From: Robertmurraya kyonggiensis
GTDB lineage: Bacteria > Bacillota > Bacilli > Bacillales > Cytobacillaceae
Length of the DNA: 64,000 nucleotides
NCBI RefSeq assembly: GCF_005116465.1
Contig: NZ_SWBM01000004.1
Location: 186,001-250,000 of the forward strand
Direction: 5' to 3'
Made by a program: the position numbers and the translations under genes. The notes beneath the pieces are model-generated. The model made no database searches, was not told the DNA's origin, and saw only the letters and a program-made list of their open reading frames with translations. Within the stretch, counting starts at the first letter, position 1. The number at the start of each line of letters is the position of its first letter. Of the stretch, positions 1-9,798 are shown piece by piece.

Positions 1-235
1 TCACGATAACTAAAGCACCTGTATATATTTCGTCTGGAATTTGATCAAGTCGGCGTAAGAAATTGAGTGATTGTTCTTCTTTTCCTACCGTGTAGATATT
101 TTTTTCTGGAAAGGATGCTTTTAGAATTTCAGCTAATCCTCCTTGTGAACCATAAGCATCTGGATCCGGACGAACATGTCGATGAATAATAATGGTTTCA
201 TATTGTTTAATGGTTTCTAAAATTTTCTCTTTCAT
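1..235 (-). CDS. nrnA: Oligoribonuclease/pAp phosphatase NrnA, N-terminal part (runs off the window)
   Basis: Only the first 78 codons are present. The product belongs to the DHH phosphoesterase family and would degrade nanoRNAs and dephosphorylate 3'-phosphoadenosine 5'-phosphate. The N-terminal DHH motif I is visible as [14 protein letters not shown], with His20, Asp24 and Asp26 as expected metal ligands. The ATG at 233-235 is preceded by a GAAGGAG ribosome binding site. In B. subtilis ytqI (nrnA) sits next to ytpI and ytoI, and the same order is seen here, which supports the assignment. The start lies head to head with ytpI, so the two genes are divergent. Confidence 0.93.
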   Translation of the reverse strand, partial: MKEKILETIKQYETIIIHRHVRPDPDAYGSQGGLAEILKASFPEKNIYTVGKEEQSLNFLRRLDQIPDEIYTGALVIV

Positions 236-460
236 ATTAACTCCTTCACAAACAAATTTGCTCGGTTCTCGATCGTATTTAAGAAAGTCTTACTTCATTT
301 TTACCATAAAAAAGTTAAAAGAAAAGGCTCTTTTCTTAATTTTTGTTAATATTTCAAACAAATCTAATTTGCCCTCACAAACTCGTCATCATCAGTAGCA
401 TTTTTTCACGATAATCGGTAAAATGAAGTGAAACTGTCCAAGCTTGGAGGAAAAAATCAG

Positions 461-763
461 ATGCCTGTACTTGTTATTCTATTTGTGTTCTCTCTATCAT
501 TTTACATTTTTTATAAAGTAAAGTACTTCCGCTCGCAAAAACCTGCGGAGAAAAAATGGATTTCTGCAAAATCAGGAATTGCTTTAGGCCTTTTTATTGC
601 CCTTTTTGGTCTTAACCAATTTTTCATTAACCAAACAGCTGTCGGCTATATTGTCGGATGCATATTCATTCTTTTAGGAGCCTATAATGCTTGGGCTGGA
701 TTGAAATCCTATAAGTTTTATCTCCCTCATGCCATCGAAGAGGCTGAGCAACTAAAAAAATAG
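461..763 (+). CDS. ytpI: YtpI-like small membrane protein
   Basis: This encodes a 100-residue protein with about three hydrophobic segments (near residues 2-15, 40-60 and 63-80), matching the YtpI family in length and position between nrnA and ytoI. No biochemical role is known. The start is the ATG at 461, seven to twelve bases after GGAGG (444-450). An in-frame GTG at 428 would put that ribosome binding site inside the gene, so I rejected it. A strong terminator follows directly. Confidence 0.85.
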   Translation: MPVLVILFVFSLSFYIFYKVKYFRSQKPAEKKWISAKSGIALGLFIALFGLNQFFINQTAVGYIVGCIFILLGAYNAWAGLKSYKFYLPHAIEEAEQLKK

Positions 764-773
764 TATGAATTTA

Positions 774-806
774 GAAAGCCGCCTTCTCAAATAGAAAGCG
801 GCTTTC
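774..806. terminator. Bidirectional terminator between ytpI and ytoI
   Basis: A nine-base-pair stem, GAAAGCCGC pairing with GCGGCTTTC, lies between two convergent genes. It can serve ytpI on the plus strand and ytoI on the minus strand. Confidence 0.85.
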
Positions 807-811
807 GTAAT

Positions 812-2131
812 TTAATGTCTATCAATCAGCTGGCACATCATCATAGCTTTTCCCACTAATACACCTTCATTAAACACCTCAACGTCTACCTTTCCAAACT
901 TACGCCCGACCTCTAAGACGCGAGGATTAATTTCTAACATACTATCAATTTGAACTGGCTTAAGGAAATAGATTGTCATATTTTCTACAACTAAATCTCC
1001 TTTTTTGAAGCTACGTAATACTCGATTCGCTGCTTCTGTCACAATTGTCGTAAATACCCCATATGAAATCGTCCCTAAATGATTGGTCATTTGTGGAGTA
1101 ACTTCACATCGATATAAATCTTCGTTTTTCAATTTTCCTTTTATCAAGGTAATCTGGCTTGTGACAATATCATCAATCGTTTCCCCAACCTGAGGCTGAC
1201 GTTGGATCATTTGTAATGCCTTTAAGACATCCTGTCTACTAATAATCCCTAGAAGCTTATTATTGCCATCGGTAACAGGTAATAACTCTATACCTTCCCA
1301 AACCATCATATGGGCAGATGAAGCAACACTTGTCTGTCCACTAACAGTCATAGGGTTTTTAGTCATGATTTTTTCAATCAATTGCTCTGGTTCGGCACCA
1401 ATAACGTCCTTCGAAGTCACCATACCTTGAACCCTCATATTCTCATCTACTACCGGATAACGACTATGTAGCGTTTCTCGATTGTATTCATGCCATTTTG
1501 ACACCTTATCCGCTGTTTTAAGATAGATCGTATCCGTGACAGGCGTTAATATATCTTCCACTAATATAATTTCTTTTTTAATTAATTGGTCGTAGATGGC
1601 ACGGTTAATCATTGCCGCAACAGTGAATGTATCATAGCTTGTCGAAATAATCGGAAGTTGTAACTCGTCCGCTAGTTTTTTTACATCGTCATCTGTATCA
1701 AAACCACCTGTTATCAACACAGCTGCTCCAGCATTTAAAGCATATTCGTGTGCTTTTGTCCGGTTTCCAACAATCAATAAATTTCCCGCACCCGTGTAAC
1801 GCATCATCGCTTCCAACTTCATTGCACCGATGACAAATTTATTTAAGGTTTTATGTAATCCAGAACGGCCCCCTAAAACTTGCCCTTCTACAATATTAAC
1901 AACCTCTGCGTACGTAAGCTTCTCGATATTTTCTTTTTTCTTTCTTTCTATGCGAATCGTACCGACCCGTTCAATCGTACTAACATATCCTTTGTTTTCT
2001 GCATCCTTAATCGCTCGATATGCAGTACCTTCGCTGACATTTAATGCCTTGGCAATCTGTCTTACGGAAATTTTTTCCCCAATCGGTAACTGATCAATAT
2101 ATTCGATTATTTGTTCATGCTTAGTAGCCAA
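812..2131 (-). CDS. ytoI: YtoI-like regulator: HTH, DRTGG, CBS pair and hotdog domains
   Basis: The 439-residue product matches the usual YtoI length. In order it has an N-terminal helix-turn-helix (about 1-60, with EGTAYRAIKDAENKGY), a DRTGG domain (about 80-185), two CBS domains (about 190-305) that normally bind adenosine nucleotides, and a C-terminal hotdog-fold domain (about 320-435). This suggests a ligand-sensing DNA-binding protein, although its targets are unknown. The start is a TTG at 2131, preceded by AAGGGTGA. An upstream in-frame extension to 2203 is open but has no good ribosome binding site. Confidence 0.88.
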   Translation of the reverse strand: MATKHEQIIEYIDQLPIGEKISVRQIAKALNVSEGTAYRAIKDAENKGYVSTIERVGTIRIERKKKENIEKLTYAEVVNIVEGQVLGGRSGLHKTLNKFVIGAMKLEAMMRYTGAGNLLIVGNRTKAHEYALNAGAAVLITGGFDTDDDVKKLADELQLPIISTSYDTFTVAAMINRAIYDQLIKKEIILVEDILTPVTDTIYLKTADKVSKWHEYNRETLHSRYPVVDENMRVQGMVTSKDVIGAEPEQLIEKIMTKNPMTVSGQTSVASSAHMMVWEGIELLPVTDGNNKLLGIISRQDVLKALQMIQRQPQVGETIDDIVTSQITLIKGKLKNEDLYRCEVTPQMTNHLGTISYGVFTTIVTEAANRVLRSFKKGDLVVENMTIYFLKPVQIDSMLEINPRVLEVGRKFGKVDVEVFNEGVLVGKAMMMCQLIDRH

Positions 2132-2240
2132 GCGCTTCACCCTTAAAATAAATTTAAACATCCGATTCGTGCGTATGTATAATCCTATTATAAGGGGAAG
2201 CATACTATAGATTCAATCGACAGAATATTAATTCAAAGAT

Positions 2241-2483
2241 TTAATTGTATTGGCGAAGTTTTTTCCGTGATTTAATGGAAGTTGTCTTATTTGCCGTTTT
2301 AGATTTTTTCGGAGCATACAGTAGTGCAGATAAATTACCAGCAATCACAAAGAGACAAAGTAGAAGCCAGGAAATCGAGAAAATTCCCGCCAGTCCATCT
2401 GCCGTAACTGACAATTTTGGTAGAGCATAGTATAACATCACTCCACAAACAAGTAGACAAAGCAAGTAACGGTTCTTATTCAT
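2241..2483 (-). CDS. Small two-helix membrane protein, unknown function
   Basis: This gives an 80-residue protein with two hydrophobic helices (about residues 5-22 and 30-52) and a basic C-terminus rich in Lys, Arg and Thr, so the tail should face the cytoplasm. I do not recognise the family. The ATG at 2483 follows GGAGG, while the longer open frame to 2549 has no such signal. It lies between ytkL and ytoI on the same strand. Confidence 0.6.
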   Translation of the reverse strand: MNKNRYLLCLLVCGVMLYYALPKLSVTADGLAGIFSISWLLLCLFVIAGNLSALLYAPKKSKTANKTTSIKSRKKLRQYN

Positions 2484-2552
2484 AGTTACCTCCAAAACTG
2501 TTTTTATTATATTTGTATGCGGACAAGTTAGAAAAAAGTCTTTTTTCACATG

Positions 2553-2583
2553 ATAAAAGCGCAGTCCTGTTACGACTGCGCTT
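2553..2583 (-). terminator. Terminator downstream of ytkL
   Basis: AAGCGCAGTC pairs with GACTGCGCTT around a seven-base loop, followed on the minus strand by a T-run. It is placed directly after the ytkL stop codon. Confidence 0.85.
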
Positions 2584-2588
2584 GCACT

Positions 2589-3269
2589 TTATAACTCTAT
2601 TGATTCTCCTACTTCTAGTACCTTTCCTTGTCCATTTGGAAGCAATTCAACAAACTTATGTGGATCCTGTTCGATCACAGGGAATGTACTATAATGGATT
2701 GGAACGACTTGCTTAGCACCTAAAAGTTCAGCAGCATAAGCAGCATCCTCCGGTCCCATCGTGTAATTGTCACCAATTGGTAGGAAAGCTACATCAATCG
2801 GATGTCTCTCTCCAATCAGCTTCATATCATAAAATAATGACGTGTCTCCAGCATGATAGATTGTTTTTCCTTCAATCGTAACGAGAAGTCCAGCTGGCAT
2901 ACCTAGATAAATGATTTGCTGATCCTCTGTTTCAAATCCAGTTGAGTGGAAAGCTTGTGTAAACTTTACTCGTCCAAATTCAAAATCACGGGCACCACCA
3001 ATATTCATCTCATGCGTTTTAACACCTTTCCATGTTAAGTAAGAAGAAAGCTCTGGGCTCGCAATAATAAGGGCATCATTATCTTTTGCTAATGGAATCG
3101 TATCTCCCAAATGATCCCCATGTCCGTGTGTTAATAAAATATAATCTACTTTTACCTCATCTGCCTTTAAATCTGTCTTTGGATTGCCAGTGATAAACGG
3201 ATCAATTAAAATCGTCTTCCCATTTGTTTCAATCCTCAAAACCGAATGACCATGATAAGTAATTTTCAT
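2589..3269 (-). CDS. ytkL: YtkL metal-dependent hydrolase (UPF0173, metallo-beta-lactamase fold)
   Basis: The 226-residue protein is full length for the YtkL family. The metal-binding signature [10 protein letters not shown] is present, giving His48, His50, Asp52 and His53. Further conserved His and Asp residues follow in AGDTS and in PIHYST near the C-terminus. The physiological substrate is unknown, and the fold suggests a hydrolase of esters or phosphoesters. A good ribosome binding site (AAGGAGA) precedes the ATG at 3269. Confidence 0.9.
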   Translation of the reverse strand: MKITYHGHSVLRIETNGKTILIDPFITGNPKTDLKADEVKVDYILLTHGHGDHLGDTIPLAKDNDALIIASPELSSYLTWKGVKTHEMNIGGARDFEFGRVKFTQAFHSTGFETEDQQIIYLGMPAGLLVTIEGKTIYHAGDTSLFYDMKLIGERHPIDVAFLPIGDNYTMGPEDAAYAAELLGAKQVVPIHYSTFPVIEQDPHKFVELLPNGQGKVLEVGESIEL

Positions 3270-3414
3270 GTTCTAATTCTCCTTTCAATTCTATTCTTAT
3301 ATCTTTACTTCAACAAAATATCCAACATTCCTCCCTAATATTACTTTCAATTGATAAAATTAACGAATAATAAGGTAGACTTCGTAGAAATTCATTCCTA
3401 ATATAAAACACAGA

Positions 3415-3543
3415 GTTGATTGGAGCGGAAGGTGCTTGACTCCTGGGGGATTAGCGTTACAGGCGTGACCCCGCAGGAGCTTGCGACGAGGAGGCACGGC
3501 GAAGGCCCCCCGGAAAGCAAGTGCCTGTAGCGGAAATCAACGG
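3415..3543. repeat. GC-rich dispersed repeat element (about 130 bp)
   Basis: This is a GC-rich island in AT-rich intergenic DNA, framed by the inverted ends GTTGATT and AATCAAC. Imperfectly complementary inner arms (GGTGCTTG and CAAGTGCC) follow, and the phrase CCCGCAGGAGCTTGCGACGA lies in the centre. Very similar elements are scattered through many Bacillaceae genomes, an identification I make from memory. It has no open frame and fills most of the 370-base gap between ytkL and the M24 peptidase gene. Confidence 0.7.
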
Positions 3544-3639
3544 ACATAATTCTTTTAACATTATGAATGTATTCAAAAGTTTACATTTAACCAAGAAGTT
3601 GATAAGTTTAAAAGTAGAAAATAATTAGGGGGAATTAGA

Positions 3640-4731
3640 GTGGATAGAATACATATGCTTTCCCAATGGATGAAAGAAAAAGATATCGAAATGAGCTTCC
3701 TTACTTCAACCGAAAGCGTCTTTTATTTAAGCGGTTTTTACAGTGACCCACACGAAAGACTCCTTGGAGTTGCAGTTTTCCAAGAGGAAGAACCATTCCT
3801 TATTTGCCCAGCGATGGAAAAAGAAGATGCGAAGAAAGCTGGCTGGCCCTATGAAATCATTGGCTACAGCGATATCGAAAACCAATGGGAAATTGTACAA
3901 AAAGCTGTTTCCAAGCGTGTGAACAAAGTTACCCAAATTGGAATTGAAAAAGAACATATGAATGTTGAAAGATACGAAGAACTGAACAAACTTTTCCCAG
4001 GCACTTCTTTTGTCTCAGCAGAAGAAAAGCTAAGAAAGCTTCGTATGGTTAAGGATGAAAAGGAATTATCTACAATCAAAGAAGCATGTGCTTTAGCTGA
4101 CTATGCAATCGAGGTTGGCTGCTCCGAAATTAAAGAAGGTAAAACGGAATTAGAAATTTTAGCAGCGATTGAATTTGCCTTAAAGAAAAAAGGCGTTACT
4201 GCTATGTCCTTTTCCACAATGGTCTTAACTGGTGCAAACGGAGCTTCTCCTCATGGAAATCCAGGGCAAACGAAAATTCAAAAAGGAGACCTTGTTCTTT
4301 TTGACTTAGGCGTTGTTGTTGACGGATATTGCTCTGATATCACAAGAACCGTTGCATATGGCGATATTAGTGATAAACAAAGGGAAATTTACGACACAGT
4401 TTTAAAAGCCCAATTAGCTGCAGTTGAAGCAAGCAAACCAGGTGTTACTTGCTCTGAAGTTGATTTAACGGCTCGTAAAATTATTGCAGACGCAGGATAT
4501 GGTGAATACTTCCCACATCGTCTTGGTCATGGATTAGGAATCAGTGTTCATGAGTACCCTTCGTTAACAGAAACCAATGACCTCCTTCTTGAAAAAGGAA
4601 TGGTTTATACAATCGAACCAGGTATCTATGTTCCAGGAGTAGCTGGCGTTCGCATTGAAGATGATGTATACGTTACTGAAAATGGTGTAGAAATTTTAAC
4701 GAAGTTTCCAAAAGAACTGCAAACTATTTAA
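3640..4731 (+). CDS. M24 family Xaa-Pro peptidase (PepQ/YqhT type)
   Basis: The 363-residue product has an N-terminal creatinase-like domain (about 1-130) and a C-terminal pita-bread metallopeptidase domain. The five dinuclear metal ligands are all visible: Asp222, Asp233, His297 (in GHGLG), Glu326 (in EPGIY) and Glu340 (in RIEDDV). It is a cytoplasmic enzyme expected to remove the residue preceding proline from peptides. The start is GTG at 3640 after AGGGGGA. It is transcribed alone and ends in a terminator shared with ald. Confidence 0.88.
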   Translation: MDRIHMLSQWMKEKDIEMSFLTSTESVFYLSGFYSDPHERLLGVAVFQEEEPFLICPAMEKEDAKKAGWPYEIIGYSDIENQWEIVQKAVSKRVNKVTQIGIEKEHMNVERYEELNKLFPGTSFVSAEEKLRKLRMVKDEKELSTIKEACALADYAIEVGCSEIKEGKTELEILAAIEFALKKKGVTAMSFSTMVLTGANGASPHGNPGQTKIQKGDLVLFDLGVVVDGYCSDITRTVAYGDISDKQREIYDTVLKAQLAAVEASKPGVTCSEVDLTARKIIADAGYGEYFPHRLGHGLGISVHEYPSLTETNDLLLEKGMVYTIEPGIYVPGVAGVRIEDDVYVTENGVEILTKFPKELQTI

Positions 4732-4737
4732 TAAAAG

Positions 4738-4770
4738 AAATCCTCTAGGGCTTGTCCTAGAGGATTTTTT
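4738..4770. terminator. Bidirectional terminator between the M24 peptidase gene and ald
   Basis: A perfect twelve-base-pair stem, AAATCCTCTAGG with CCTAGAGGATTT and a six-base loop, is followed by a T-run on the plus strand and an A/T-run on the other. Confidence 0.9.
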
Positions 4771-4779
4771 AATGAGCGA

Positions 4780-5898
4780 TTATTGTTCAAGTAAATTCTT
4801 CACCGGTGTATATTCTAAACCTAATGAAGAAGCAACAGCTTCATAAGTGACAACGCCATTAAGGGCATTGATTCCTTTTAATAGACTTTCATTTTTCAAA
4901 CATGCTTGACGATATCCTTTATTAGCAATTTCGAGTGCATACGGAACTGTCACATTTGTTAAAGCAATCGTTGAAGTACGAGGAACTGCTCCAGGCATAT
5001 TAGCCACAGCATAGTGTACCACATCATATTTATTATAGGTTGGATTGTCATGAGTTGTAATTCTATCCGTTGTTTCAAAAATACCACCTTGATCAATTGC
5101 AATATCGACGACAACTGAACCAGGAGACATCGATTCAATCATTTCTTCCGTAACAAGTTTTGGAGCCTTCGCTCCCGGAATAAGAACTGCCCCAATGACA
5201 AGATCTGATTCCTTAACCGCTTCAGCAATGTTATAAGGGTTAGACATTAACGTGGTCACATCGCTGCCAAAGATATCATCTAATTGACGAAGACGTTCAG
5301 GGTTTAAATCAATAATGGTTACATTTGCACCTAATCCAACTGCTAGCTTCGCTGCATTTGTTCCTGCTACTCCGCCGCCAACAACTGTAACTTTGGCACG
5401 TTTTACCCCAGGAACACCGGATAATAATATTCCTTTTCCTCCGTTCACCTTTTCCAAATATTGTGCACCGACCTGAGCAGCCATTCTACCTGCAACTTCA
5501 CTCATTGGTGTCAAAAGTGGCAATGAACGATTTGGTAACTGCACCGTTTCATATGCGATCGCGACTACCTTATTTTCTAATAGAGCCTCTGTTAAATGTG
5601 GCTCTGCAGCTAAATGCAAGTATGTAAATAAAATTAAGCCTTGACGGAAATAACCGTATTCAGATGGAAGTGGTTCTTTTACTTTCATAACCATTTCCTT
5701 AGTCCAAGCTTCTTCAGCTGTGCTTACAATGGTTGCGCCTGCATTCATATAATCAGAATCTGTAAATCCAGAACCTAAACCTGCGTCCGTTTCTATGTAA
5801 ACTTCATGTCCAAAATTCACTAAATTAAGCACACCAGCTGGTGTCATAGCAACACGATTTTCATTATTTTTTATCTCTTTTGGTACCCCTATACGCAT
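4780..5898 (-). CDS. ald: Alanine dehydrogenase
   Basis: The 372-residue enzyme interconverts L-alanine and pyruvate plus ammonia with NAD. It begins [20 protein letters not shown], typical of the family. Catalytic Lys74 and His95 are present, and the NAD-binding glycine motif [10 protein letters not shown] lies near residue 170. The start is ATG at 5898, after GGGAGGGG; an in-frame extension to 5925 would swallow this site. In Bacilli this enzyme lets cells use alanine and supports sporulation. Confidence 0.95.
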   Translation of the reverse strand: MRIGVPKEIKNNENRVAMTPAGVLNLVNFGHEVYIETDAGLGSGFTDSDYMNAGATIVSTAEEAWTKEMVMKVKEPLPSEYGYFRQGLILFTYLHLAAEPHLTEALLENKVVAIAYETVQLPNRSLPLLTPMSEVAGRMAAQVGAQYLEKVNGGKGILLSGVPGVKRAKVTVVGGGVAGTNAAKLAVGLGANVTIIDLNPERLRQLDDIFGSDVTTLMSNPYNIAEAVKESDLVIGAVLIPGAKAPKLVTEEMIESMSPGSVVVDIAIDQGGIFETTDRITTHDNPTYNKYDVVHYAVANMPGAVPRTSTIALTNVTVPYALEIANKGYRQACLKNESLLKGINALNGVVTYEAVASSLGLEYTPVKNLLEQ

Positions 5899-5983
5899 GT
5901 TTGCCCCTCCCAAAAAAAATGTCAAATTCGATTCTACTATAACACCTAATTGGAGAAAGAATAAAGAGAATTTTTTGGCATAT

Positions 5984-6012
5984 AAAAAAGAGGTGCCTTT
6001 TACACACCTCTT
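5984..6012 (-). terminator. Terminator of the 53-residue gene
   Basis: AAGAGGTG pairs with CACCTCTT, followed on the minus strand by six T residues. It lies just after the stop of the small gene at 6029-6190 and supports the reality of that gene. Confidence 0.8.
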
Positions 6013-6028
6013 AAATTTCCACTACAAC

Positions 6029-6190
6029 CTATTCTGTTTCTTCAGCACTAGGGAATTGAGACATATCAAACTGACCATCAGCTTGATCAATTACGCCACT
6101 ATTGTAAGCATTCATGATTTGCTCGCTTACTTGATCCGTCCCTTGCTCATCATAATAATAAACAAAATCCTTTGTCGGATCCTTTTTCAT
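6029..6190 (-). CDS. Small acidic protein of 53 residues, unknown function
   Basis: Translation from the ATG at 6190 gives a 53-residue acidic protein starting MKKDPTKDFVYYYDEQGTDQ and ending PSAEETE. The start follows GAGGGGAG at eight bases, and a clear terminator lies seventeen bases beyond the stop. There is no membrane segment or cysteine. I do not recognise the family. The larger overlapping open frame on the other strand (5897-6280) has no ribosome binding site, so this is the better reading. Confidence 0.65.
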   Translation of the reverse strand: MKKDPTKDFVYYYDEQGTDQVSEQIMNAYNSGVIDQADGQFDMSQFPSAEETE

Positions 6191-6299
6191 TTTGCCAACT
6201 CCCCTCAGGAAAAATTAATCTGCATCATTATTTTTCGAAAATTTGTTACAGATATTCATAAAAAGGAGTTGTATAATTAAGGTAAAGGAGGAGATAAAC

Positions 6300-6749
6300 A
6301 TGGGTCTCAAGTATAAAAACATACTAGTTGCTGTTGATGGTTCTACAGAAGCAGAATGGGCATTTAAGAAATCGATTGAAATTGCTAAAAGGAATGACGC
6401 AAAAATTCTTCTTGCACATATTATCGACACACGTACATTTGCCGCAGTGGAAGCTTACGATCGAACAATCGCCGAGAGAGCTGACCAATTTGCTACTGAG
6501 CTGTTGGAGAATTATAAGCACTTAGCACTCGAAGCAGGAGTGAAGGATGTCACTTATATTGTGGATTATGGATCTCCAAAAGTAAGAATTCCAAAGGATA
6601 TTGCCAAAAAGCAAAATATTGATTTGATTATTTGTGGAGCAACTGGACTTAATGCTGTAGAACGGTTCCTAATTGGAAGCGTTTCCGAGCATATCGTTCG
6701 CTATGCATCCTGTGATGTTATGATAATACGGACAGAAAAAGATGAATGA
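6300..6749 (+). CDS. Universal stress protein, UspA family
   Basis: This is a 149-residue single-domain Usp protein. The N-terminus NILVAVDGSTEAEWAFKKS and the C-terminal ATP-binding signature G-x2-G-x9-G-S (GATG ... GSVSEHIV) are both intact, so it should be an ATP-binding member. Such proteins are induced on growth arrest and stress. The start is ATG at 6300, seven bases after AAAGGAGGAG. It is monocistronic, divergent from the 53-residue gene, and followed by a dispersed repeat. Confidence 0.9.
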   Translation: MGLKYKNILVAVDGSTEAEWAFKKSIEIAKRNDAKILLAHIIDTRTFAAVEAYDRTIAERADQFATELLENYKHLALEAGVKDVTYIVDYGSPKVRIPKDIAKKQNIDLIICGATGLNAVERFLIGSVSEHIVRYASCDVMIIRTEKDE

Positions 6750-6754
6750 CATTG

Positions 6755-6906
6755 AAAAGCGGAATCGCCTTGGTCATCGCCGTACAAACTGGAAGAGCCG
6801 CGACTGAGATAAAGGAAATCCGATGAGCTTTAGCGAATCGTGATTGACTTATCGTAGGGAGGGGCCCTGAAGTTTGCTAGGCGATAGGCGCTGGAGCTAG
6901 ACAATT
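6755..6906. repeat. Dispersed intergenic repeat, GGCGCTGGAGCTAGAC type
   Basis: This 150-bp GC-rich block sits just after the usp stop codon. It begins AAGCGGAATCGCCTTGG and ends with TAGGCGCTGGAGCTAGAC, so its outer parts can pair (CGCCT with AGGCG). The same ending, GGCGCTGGAGCTAAAC, closes the element at 24331-24478, so both belong to one family. It holds no gene. Confidence 0.75.
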
Positions 6907-6937
6907 CTCGAAGTCAAGATCCCGTCATTTTAATATA

Positions 6938-6975
6938 AATAAGCACACTGCGTTTTTCATTGCAGTGTGCTTTTT
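6938..6975 (-). terminator. Terminator of argGH
   Basis: AGCACACTG pairs with CAGTGTGCT, with an A-run upstream and T-run downstream. It directly follows the argH stop codon. Confidence 0.85.
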
Positions 6976-6977
6976 CT

Positions 6978-8351
6978 CTAGTTCATTTTTGCTTCTGCTT
7001 TTTGTAGAGCCAATTTAATTTGCTCAAATCCTGTTCCACCTGCACTATTTCTTCTTTGAACGGCAGTCACCGGATTTAATACTTCGTAAATATCCTTTTC
7101 GAAAAGAGGATGTGCCTCTTTAAATTCCTCAATGGATAAGTCTGCAAGATAGCATTGCTTCTTCACGCAAGTCAATACTAGCTGGCCAACAATCTCATGA
7201 CTTTCACGGAAAGGAATCCCTTTCCCGGATAAATAGTCTGCAAGCTCCGTTGCATTTGAGAAATCATTTTTCGTTGCAGTTTCCATTTGGCCCGTATTCA
7301 CTCTCATCGACTCGATCATCCCAGCAAAAATTTTCAGAGAGCCTGTTACAGTTTTCACTGTATCAAACATACCTTCCTTATCCTCCTGCATGTCCTTATT
7401 GTAAGCAAGAGGAAGCCCCTTTAAGACGGTAAGGAGTCCCATCAAATTTCCGTACACTCGGCCAGTTTTTCCACGGATTAACTCAGCCATGTCAGGATTC
7501 TTTTTTTGCGGCATAATACTTGAACCAGTTGAAAATGCATCATCTAGTTCAATAAAACGGAATTCTTGTGATGACCAAAGAATGATTTCTTCACCTAAGC
7601 GCGACAAATGCATCATCAATATAGAGCTCGCAGATAAAAATTCCAAGATAAAATCCCGATCACTGACAGCATCCAGACTATTCTCGTAGATCCCTTGAAA
7701 ACCAAGAAGCTCTGCTGTTAATTCACGGTCAATCGGGAATGTTGTACCAGCCAACGCCCCAGCACCTAGAGGTGATACATTGATACGCTTTTGTGATTCT
7801 TGAAATCTTTCCTTATCCCGCTCCAGCATCCAAAAATAAGCCATAAGATGATGAGCGAAGGAAATCGGTTGTGCTCTTTGTAAATGGGTATATCCAGGCA
7901 TTATCGTCTCAACATGAGCTTTCGCTTGTGTAAGTAACGCATTTTGCATCTCATTTATAAGCTGAATGACCTGCACCGTTTGTTTGCGTAAATATAAATG
8001 CATATCTGTTGCAACCTGGTCATTTCGACTTCGACCAGTGTGAAGTTTCCCTCCCACAGGTCCAATCATGTCTGTTAACTTGCTTTCTAAATTAAGATGA
8101 ATGTCCTCTAGCTTCACAGAATACTCGAGCTCATTATTATGTGCCTTTTCTTGAAGAACCTGCAAGCCCTTCTTAATGGATTCAGCATCTTCCTCCGAGA
8201 TAATTCCACATTTTCCAAGCATCTGTACATGGGCAATACTACCTTCTAAATCTTCTAGTACAAGTTCTTGGTCAAAGGAAATGGAAGCACCGAATTCATC
8301 TACCCATTCTTCTGCTGTTTTGGTGAATCTTCCTCCCCAAAGTTTTTTCAC
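6978..8351 (-). CDS. argH: Argininosuccinate lyase
   Basis: The 457-residue enzyme cleaves argininosuccinate to arginine and fumarate, the last step of arginine synthesis. It carries the fumarase/aspartase signature [12 protein letters not shown] (residues 276-287) with the catalytic loop serine, and the conserved [10 protein letters not shown] around His156. The start is GTG at 8351, which overlaps the argG stop codon as GTGA; the ribosome binding site AAGGTGA lies inside argG. The two genes are therefore translationally coupled and form one operon. Confidence 0.96.
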   Translation of the reverse strand: MKKLWGGRFTKTAEEWVDEFGASISFDQELVLEDLEGSIAHVQMLGKCGIISEEDAESIKKGLQVLQEKAHNNELEYSVKLEDIHLNLESKLTDMIGPVGGKLHTGRSRNDQVATDMHLYLRKQTVQVIQLINEMQNALLTQAKAHVETIMPGYTHLQRAQPISFAHHLMAYFWMLERDKERFQESQKRINVSPLGAGALAGTTFPIDRELTAELLGFQGIYENSLDAVSDRDFILEFLSASSILMMHLSRLGEEIILWSSQEFRFIELDDAFSTGSSIMPQKKNPDMAELIRGKTGRVYGNLMGLLTVLKGLPLAYNKDMQEDKEGMFDTVKTVTGSLKIFAGMIESMRVNTGQMETATKNDFSNATELADYLSGKGIPFRESHEIVGQLVLTCVKKQCYLADLSIEEFKEAHPLFEKDIYEVLNPVTAVQRRNSAGGTGFEQIKLALQKAEAKMN

Positions 8352-9553
8352 ACTGTCACCTTCTTGTTTTGCACCATACTTTGAACCTTTGTTGGTAATC
8401 CATATAATTGAATGAAGCCAACAGCAGCACTATGATCAAACTCATCCTCTTTTGTATACGTAGCTAATTTTTCATCATATAAAGAATAAGGTGATTTTCT
8501 TCCTTCAACAATCGCATGACCCTTGAAGAACTTCACTCTCACTGTACCAGTTACATATTTTTGCGTATCCTTTAAGAACGCAAGCAGTGCAGAAGTTAAT
8601 GGTGAAAACCATAGAGCTTCATAAATAACCTCTGTAATTTTCTTTTCGATAACAGGTTTGAAATGAGCCACTTCTTTCACAAGTGTTAAATCCTCAAGTT
8701 CTTTATGAGCTTTAATTAGAGTCATTGCACCAGGACATTCATAGACTTCTCGAGATTTAATCCCTACTAAACGATTTTCTACGTGGTCGATACGGCCTAC
8801 TCCATGTTTCCCTGCAATAATATTCATTTCTAAAATTAATTCAGAAAGAGGGTAAGACTTTCCGTTGATTTTAACTGGAACGCCTTGCTCAAATTCAATT
8901 TCCACAAACTCTGGTGTGTCTGGTGTATATTCTAAGCTAGTCGTTAAGTCATAAGCATCTTCTGGCGGAGCTGCCCAAGGATCTTCTAGCACACCACACT
9001 CATTGCTACGTCCCCATAAATTTTGGTCAATTGAGTATGGACTATCTAAATTAATTGGAATTGGAATTCCGTTATTTTTTGCATATTCGATTTCTTCTTC
9101 ACGTGACCAGCTCCACTCACGTACAGGAGCAAGCACCTTTAAGTCAGGATTTAATGCATTAATTGAAACTTCAAATCTTACTTGGTCATTTCCTTTACCT
9201 GTACAACCGTGAGCAACTGCGACTGCTCCTTCTTTCTCTGCCACTTCTACAAGCTTTTTCGCAATAAGCGGACGAGATAAAGCTGAAACTAAAGGATATT
9301 TCCCTTCGTAAAGTGCATGAGCTTGAAGTGCAACCAATGCATAATCATTAGCAAATTCTTCTTTTACATCAAGCACGTATGAGCTAACTGCTCCAACTTG
9401 TAATGCTTTTTCTTTAATGAAGTCTAAGTCCTTTCCTTCTCCCACATCAAGACAGCATGCGACTACTGCGTATCCTTGTTCCTGTAACCATTTAATTGCA
9501 ACAGAGGTGTCTAAACCTCCAGAGTATGCTAACACGATTTTTTGATTTGCCAT
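8348..9553 (-). CDS. argG: Argininosuccinate synthase
   Basis: The 401-residue enzyme joins citrulline and aspartate with ATP. The PP-loop AYSGGLDTS is at residues 9-17. The start is ATG at 9553 ([13 protein letters not shown]), preceded by AAGGGAGGACA. The open frame continues upstream to 9607 without a better start. The gene is first in a two-gene operon with argH, and an ArgR/AhrC operator lies 55-72 bases upstream, so repression by arginine is likely. Confidence 0.96.
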   Translation of the reverse strand: MANQKIVLAYSGGLDTSVAIKWLQEQGYAVVACCLDVGEGKDLDFIKEKALQVGAVSSYVLDVKEEFANDYALVALQAHALYEGKYPLVSALSRPLIAKKLVEVAEKEGAVAVAHGCTGKGNDQVRFEVSINALNPDLKVLAPVREWSWSREEEIEYAKNNGIPIPINLDSPYSIDQNLWGRSNECGVLEDPWAAPPEDAYDLTTSLEYTPDTPEFVEIEFEQGVPVKINGKSYPLSELILEMNIIAGKHGVGRIDHVENRLVGIKSREVYECPGAMTLIKAHKELEDLTLVKEVAHFKPVIEKKITEVIYEALWFSPLTSALLAFLKDTQKYVTGTVRVKFFKGHAIVEGRKSPYSLYDEKLATYTKEDEFDHSAAVGFIQLYGLPTKVQSMVQNKKVTV

Positions 9554-9607
9554 TTTAAAATGTCCTCCCTTAAGTACTAAACTTGTAGCTTTATAGATTC
9601 CTCTCAA

Positions 9608-9625
9608 TATGAATAAATATTCATC
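9608..9625. promoter_or_regulatory. ARG box (AhrC/ArgR operator) upstream of argG
   Basis: TATGAATAAATATTCATC is a near-perfect 18-base ARG box, containing the palindrome TGAATAAATATTCA. Its place just upstream of argG is as expected for repression by AhrC/ArgR with arginine. A weaker similar half-site (TATTTTTATTC) follows within 20 bases. Confidence 0.85.
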
Positions 9626-9798
9626 ATGATATATTTTTATTCTTTTCCTTGATTACCAATTTACCAAGATTCTTTTCATTTTTCAATACTTATTCGTTAT
9701 TTTGTATAAAAATTAATTGATGAAGGCATTTTCTAAGTGTAGTAGAATAAAAGCAAATACAACCGGTTTAATCGGGACTTACCTTTGGGGGCCTTTTT

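Noticed and set aside
5897-6280. 127-codon frame on the plus strand between ald and usp
   Set aside because: No ribosome binding site, and it overlaps a small minus-strand gene with start, stop and terminator signals.
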